Positions 6,785 through 9,517 of a stretch of DNA of 9,517 bases are shown here, one piece after another. The notes under the pieces were generated by a model, which worked only from the letters and a program-made list of their open reading frames with translations, did not search any database and was not told where the DNA came from. How positions within the stretch are numbered: position 1 is the stretch's first letter; every line of letters starts with the position of its first letter. This DNA comes from Verrucomicrobiaceae bacterium UBA7681 (lineage in GTDB: Bacteria > Verrucomicrobiota > Verrucomicrobiia > Verrucomicrobiales > Verrucomicrobiaceae). The position numbers and the translations under genes are program-made. The stretch covers positions 218,240 through 227,756 of the forward strand of contig DLGZ01000047.1 in assembly GCA_002482965.1 (NCBI GenBank), read 5' to 3'.

Positions 6785-8473
6785 TCAGCGCAGGTAGTAG
6801 TCTTTGACGCGCTGAAAGTCTGCTTCTGGCAGCGACTCCGCACGGCCGTCATTGCGAATGACAATGCGTGTCTCCTTGCCGTTGGCGGCTTTGCTCACAG
6901 AAGGGGCGGCCAGCACGATGCTGATCCCCGCAGACGCCGGTGTGAGAGTGCTGTCGTAAAGCCAGGGTTCCCGTTCAGCGCCAGGCTGGGCAGCCACTGT
7001 CAGCAACTCCGGATTGGTCAGTGTGCCCGCAGCAATCAGCTCCTCCAGTTTGGCCGGGTATTTGCCACCATTGCCCGCGGCGTAAATATTGAGTGCAGTG
7101 ACCACCTGGCGGCCCTCGCTGAGCGACTTCATCTGCCCGGCCTGCTTTTGAACGGAAGTCATCACCGGTGCGACGAGAGACGAGATGACCGCCAGGGTGG
7201 TGATGCTGGAGAACGACCCCGGATTCAGCGTCGGCAAACTGGTGTTGCTGGCGCTCAGCACGCCATCCGGCAGATTGGCAAAACAAACTGCCTGAGGGTG
7301 GCGGGCATGCTTGGAAATCAGACTGACCAGATTGAGCGCCATTTCGCTGCTTGCTTTGTCTGTTCCCGAGGCGGCGACACCGGTCTTCAATGCGTCAACC
7401 ACGGCACCCATCAGGCGCTTGGAAAGAAACAGGCAGCCGTTGCCTTCCTTGGGCAGCCCCTTCCATACGGAGGCAAATTCGGGCTGGCTGCTGAGCTTCC
7501 CATCCGGGGCCAGCAATGCATCAAGGTAACCCGGACGCGTCACGATGATCAGGCGGTCAGCGGCCTCGTCGAGCTGAAACGCTGGCTGGAAGTCCATGGG
7601 CGGCGGCCCCATCGGCGCGCTAAACCGTCCCACCACCACACCGTTGACCGTCTGCAGCTCCACTGGAGTACCCGGGACCTGAAACATGGGCAGCACCTGC
7701 GCTTTCAGCACGTCTTTGATCCAGCCGAGCTTGTCGATCACGATGGCGGCGTTCACGCCGGGAAAAGTCATCGGCGAACCCGGGGCGGAGATCGACTGCT
7801 CCGGCATCATTGTCGCGATGACAGCCACTCGCACGGAGAGCTTTTCCGCCATCTCCTTGTAGGACATGCCCAGCGCTGGCTGGGGGGCGTTGGCCATCAT
7901 TTCGATCATCGGCCGCTGCTCCTCGGGGGTGTATTCCATCAAAACCGGCCAGGCCTCGGCCACCCAGTCCTTCAAATGCAGCGGAAACTCAAACGCGAGA
8001 TCTGCATCCTTCGTCGCGAGCGCTGGGACCAGCAGGGGCTCCGCCAGCCCGCCCGTCAAGGTGAGCAATCCTTTCCGACCCAGGGGTGTGTAGACAAAAC
8101 TGCGCTGGTGATTCATGCCCTCGGACACCTTGCGCGAGCTTGTCCCGCTCGCCTTGATTGAGTCCAGCCCGATCAGCGACATTACCTTCTTGATGGAAAA
8201 ATTGGGCGGCAGCTTGGATTTCTCCTTCTCCGGCATGTTCTTGATCACCTCTTCAAAAAAACCGCCCAGCAGCCCCATCACATCTTCTTCCTCGGCATAC
8301 GTGAATGAAGCCCCTCCAACCTCCAGCTTCGAAGCAACGGCTTGAAAGTGCGGCGAGCTCCCTTCAGTGACGAGAGTCAGTCCGGAACTGTTCTCCGTGG
8401 CCGAAGGAGCGGCATTTTTGCTACACTGAGCAAGGCCCAACAGGGCGAGAATAGATAGGATTCGGAGGTGCAT
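6785..8473 (-). CDS. Predicted lipoprotein with DUF3352-like middle and pseudopilin-like C terminus
   Basis: A 562-residue protein of unknown function. I chose ATG 8473 because it gives a compact lipoprotein signal: M-H-L-R, a hydrophobic core and L14-A-Q-C17, with Ser at +2 (outer-membrane sorting by the E. coli rule, if that holds here). The frame stays open upstream to 8659, with other ATGs at 8548 and 8659, but these would place a second hydrophobic segment ahead of the lipobox. Residues about 295-365 (L-I-I-V-T-R-P-G-Y-L-D-A-L-L, then S-S-Q-P-E-F-A and the lysine/leucine-rich helix) resemble DUF3352-like proteins. Residues 421-473 look like a pseudopilin: a hydrophobic helix, then K-Q-A-G-Q-M-K-S-L, G-R-Q-V-V-T-A-L-N-I-Y-A and N-G-G-K-Y-P, followed by L-E-E-L and a short beta-rich end. 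There is no prepilin peptidase site. The gene converges on the DUF1501 gene with a 39-nt gap. The long opposing open frame on the plus strand is a shadow. Confidence 0.8.
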   Translation of the reverse strand: MHLRILSILALLGLAQCSKNAAPSATENSSGLTLVTEGSSPHFQAVASKLEVGGASFTYAEEEDVMGLLGGFFEEVIKNMPEKEKSKLPPNFSIKKVMSLIGLDSIKASGTSSRKVSEGMNHQRSFVYTPLGRKGLLTLTGGLAEPLLVPALATKDADLAFEFPLHLKDWVAEAWPVLMEYTPEEQRPMIEMMANAPQPALGMSYKEMAEKLSVRVAVIATMMPEQSISAPGSPMTFPGVNAAIVIDKLGWIKDVLKAQVLPMFQVPGTPVELQTVNGVVVGRFSAPMGPPPMDFQPAFQLDEAADRLIIVTRPGYLDALLAPDGKLSSQPEFASVWKGLPKEGNGCLFLSKRLMGAVVDALKTGVAASGTDKASSEMALNLVSLISKHARHPQAVCFANLPDGVLSASNTSLPTLNPGSFSSITTLAVISSLVAPVMTSVQKQAGQMKSLSEGRQVVTALNIYAAGNGGKYPAKLEELIAAGTLTNPELLTVAAQPGAEREPWLYDSTLTPASAGISIVLAAPSVSKAANGKETRIVIRNDGRAESLPEADFQRVKDYYLR

Positions 8474-8603
8474 GGATGGGGAGAATGGCAAGTACACGAG
8501 CAGTATCAATTCCACAACTGAGACAAAAATATACTCACACCTCCTCATCAAAGAGCTGAAACGAAAAATGGCACCCAATTCGCTGATTTGGCGTCTTATG
8601 GCA

Positions 8604-8616
8604 CTTTGAATCAAGG
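8604..8616. repeat. Imperfect dyad in the intergenic region
   Basis: TTGA-A-TCAA (8606-8614) is a perfect 4+1+4 dyad, extended by a G-T wobble and a C-G pair at its ends. It is short and could be chance on its own. It is listed because two stronger symmetries follow within 50 nt (8631-8649 and 8652-8661), all upstream of the minus-strand lipoprotein gene. Confidence 0.3.
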
Positions 8617-8630
8617 CATGGCAGCCCCTG

Positions 8631-8649
8631 CTGTGAGAAGTACTCACAG
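8631..8649. repeat. Perfect 7-bp inverted repeat, operator- or hairpin-like
   Basis: CTGTGAG (8631-8637) and CTCACAG (8643-8649) are exact reverse complements separated by AAGTA. It lies between two minus-strand genes, 86 nt after the stop of the heme-domain gene and about 160 nt before the lipoprotein start. There is no T run on either strand, so it is not a standard intrinsic terminator. A repressor site or an RNA hairpin in a leader are both possible. Confidence 0.5.
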
Positions 8650-8651
8650 GG

Positions 8652-8661
8652 CCTTGCAAGG
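8652..8661. repeat. Perfect 10-bp palindrome CCTTGCAAGG
   Basis: CCTTGCAAGG reads identically on both strands and starts two bases after the 7-bp inverted repeat at 8631-8649. The tight pairing of two symmetric elements suggests a protein-binding site more than chance. No protein can be assigned. Confidence 0.4.
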
Positions 8662-8734
8662 ACGTCAGTCAAGTGGTCGCACAGGGGATTGCCTTCGGCG
8701 CGCTTCGCGTGGTGTGGCCCCCTTGGCTGACGAT

Positions 8735-9517
8735 CTACTTCTTCGCCAGTGATTCCAGGAAATCGAGCAGGCTGGCGAATTCGTGGACGGTGAAGTTCGT
8801 CATCAGGCCGGGGGGCATGATGGAAATGGGGAGCTTCTGGCGGGTCTTGATGTCCTTCACTGCAAAGGTGAACTCCTGCGCGGCGACGTTGCGCAGCTTC
8901 ACGTTGTCAGCGGACTCCAGGGTGATGAAGCCGAGCTGCTGCGTGCCGTCGTTGAGCGTGATCACCTCGCTGGCGAAGCCCTGCGCGATGGTCTTGTTCG
9001 GATCAAGGATGTTCTGGGCGAGATCGGGGCGCTTGTAAGTCTGCGCGATGTTGCCGAGGTAGGGGCCTTTTTGCGCTTCGGATTCCTTGGTGGTGTGGCA
9101 GGCGATGCAGGTGGCTTTGGTGAAAATCTGTTCGCCGAGGGTGATGTCACCCTTCGTCTTGATCACGGCGGCAAGAGCGTCTTCGGGCTTGAGGGTGCCG
9201 ACCTTGGGGGTCTTGTCCTCGCCCTTGGCGACGAGCTTGAGACTCTTCACGGCGTTCTGGGCAGCCTTGGCCACTTGCGCATCGGAGTCAGAGGTAGCGG
9301 CCAAGATCTTGTCGTCCACGACGTGACTCTTGGTCTTCGAGGCGGCGTTGATGATCTGCACGCGGCGCTTCGCATCGGCCCAGCCAGCATCGAGTGCCTT
9401 CTGTGACATCTCGCGTGCTTCCGGGCTGCCGGTCTTGCGTGCGGCGAGGCTGAGCAGCGCGGCTTCCGCCCAGGCGGCAGTCGGTGTGCCGACCTTGGTG
9501 GCTTCGGTTTCGAAGGC
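8735..9517 (-). CDS. C-terminal part of a heme-binding (TIGR02603-type) protein, 5' end beyond the window
   Basis: The frame is open from the right edge to a TAG at 8735-8737, giving 260 visible residues. The ATG at 9409 is internal: 36 further codons without a stop lie upstream in the window and continue the same Ala-rich helical character. Visible residues 1 to about 110 are helical and Ala/Lys-rich (A-A-W-A-E-A-A-L-L, D-A-Q-V-A-K-A-A-Q-N-A-V-K-S-L), like HEAT repeats. From about residue 126 there is a single cytochrome c-like domain: G-E-Q-I-F, C137-I-A-C140-H141, G-P-Y-L-G-N-I, the I-L-D-P-N-K-T-I element, a small beta section, then I-M-P-P-G-L-M with candidate axial Met, ending in L-L-D-F-L-E-S-L. 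This matches the TIGR02603 putative heme-binding domain, which in planctomycetes and verrucomicrobia often follows a PQQ/sorbosone-dehydrogenase-like propeller and HEAT repeats. That N-terminal part, if present, is outside the window. It should be a periplasmic electron-transfer protein. Confidence 0.88.
   Translation of the reverse strand, partial: AFETEATKVGTPTAAWAEAALLSLAARKTGSPEAREMSQKALDAGWADAKRRVQIINAASKTKSHVVDDKILAATSDSDAQVAKAAQNAVKSLKLVAKGEDKTPKVGTLKPEDALAAVIKTKGDITLGEQIFTKATCIACHTTKESEAQKGPYLGNIAQTYKRPDLAQNILDPNKTIAQGFASEVITLNDGTQQLGFITLESADNVKLRNVAAQEFTFAVKDIKTRQKLPISIMPPGLMTNFTVHEFASLLDFLESLAKK

Noticed and set aside
6746..8161. 471-codon open frame on the plus strand starting right after the second DUF1501 stop
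   Set aside because: It lies opposite the lipoprotein gene, whose signal peptide and pseudopilin-like motif are convincing. Its product is rich in H, R, Q and G with no domain or export signal.
8528..8533. TATATT on the minus strand as a -10 box for the lipoprotein gene
   Set aside because: No acceptable -35 lies 16-18 nt upstream and it is not a true extended -10, so it is not reported as a promoter.
8474..8659. N-terminal extension of the lipoprotein to ATG 8548 or 8659
   Set aside because: The frame is open, but the extension would bury the lipobox behind a second hydrophobic segment and would run through the dyad cluster. ATG 8473 gives a compact lipoprotein signal.
8699..8709. CGCG-CTT-CGCG hairpin downstream of the heme-domain gene
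   Set aside because: The stem has only four base pairs with no T run; such sequences are frequent by chance in GC-rich DNA.
1..9517. CRISPR arrays, tRNA or rRNA genes, insertion sequences
   Set aside because: I found no regularly spaced repeats, cloverleaf-like segments, transposase-like frames or terminal inverted repeats.

Overview
The window looks like a chromosomal segment from a member of the Planctomycetes-Verrucomicrobia group, most likely Verrucomicrobiota. The evidence is the gene content: two Tat-exported DUF1501 proteins, a large PSCyt1/DUF1549/DUF1553 (PSD1) multidomain cytochrome-like protein, and a C-terminal CxxCH module of the TIGR02603 'Pirellula/Verrucomicrobium' type. These families are expanded almost exclusively in that superphylum. 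The DNA is GC-rich, and most starts lack a strong Shine-Dalgarno sequence. The lineage is an inference from families, not from a marker gene.

Left part, plus strand (1-6745). After the possible last codons of an upstream gene and a clear rho-independent terminator (52-81) come, all in one direction: a Tat-exported DUF1501 protein (126-1538); a small coiled-coil antitoxin-like protein (1591-1782) and a PIN-domain VapC-type toxin (1787-2209) separated by 4 nt; a 1031-residue exported protein with two CxxCH motifs and an inserted LamG/concanavalin-like domain (2247-5342); and a second Tat-exported DUF1501 protein (5339-6745) whose start overlaps the preceding stop (ATGA). Gaps between these genes are 52, 4, 37 and -4 nt and I see no terminator in them, so one transcript could cover all five genes. 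That would place the toxin-antitoxin pair inside a module of extracytoplasmic redox or hydrolase-like proteins.

Right part, minus strand (6785-9517). A convergent gene (6785-8473) encodes a predicted lipoprotein of 562 residues. Its middle resembles DUF3352-like proteins, and its C-terminal part reads like a type II/IV pseudopilin (hydrophobic helix, then an amphipathic region and an N-G-G-K-Y-P element) placed internally instead of at the N terminus. A 261-nt intergenic region upstream of it holds a cluster of dyad symmetries. The window ends inside another minus-strand gene (8735-9517), the C-terminal 260 residues of a larger protein: an alpha-helical, HEAT-like stretch followed by a single c-type heme-binding domain.

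How the genes may work together (inference): the diheme-type PSCyt protein and its translationally coupled DUF1501 partner are both directed to the periplasm by different routes, Sec and Tat. They probably act as a pair. The LamG domain suggests binding to a glycan or other extracellular ligand. No substrate or reaction can be read from the sequence. The 5' DUF1501 gene is a paralogue of the 3' one, with a nearly identical C-terminal tail.
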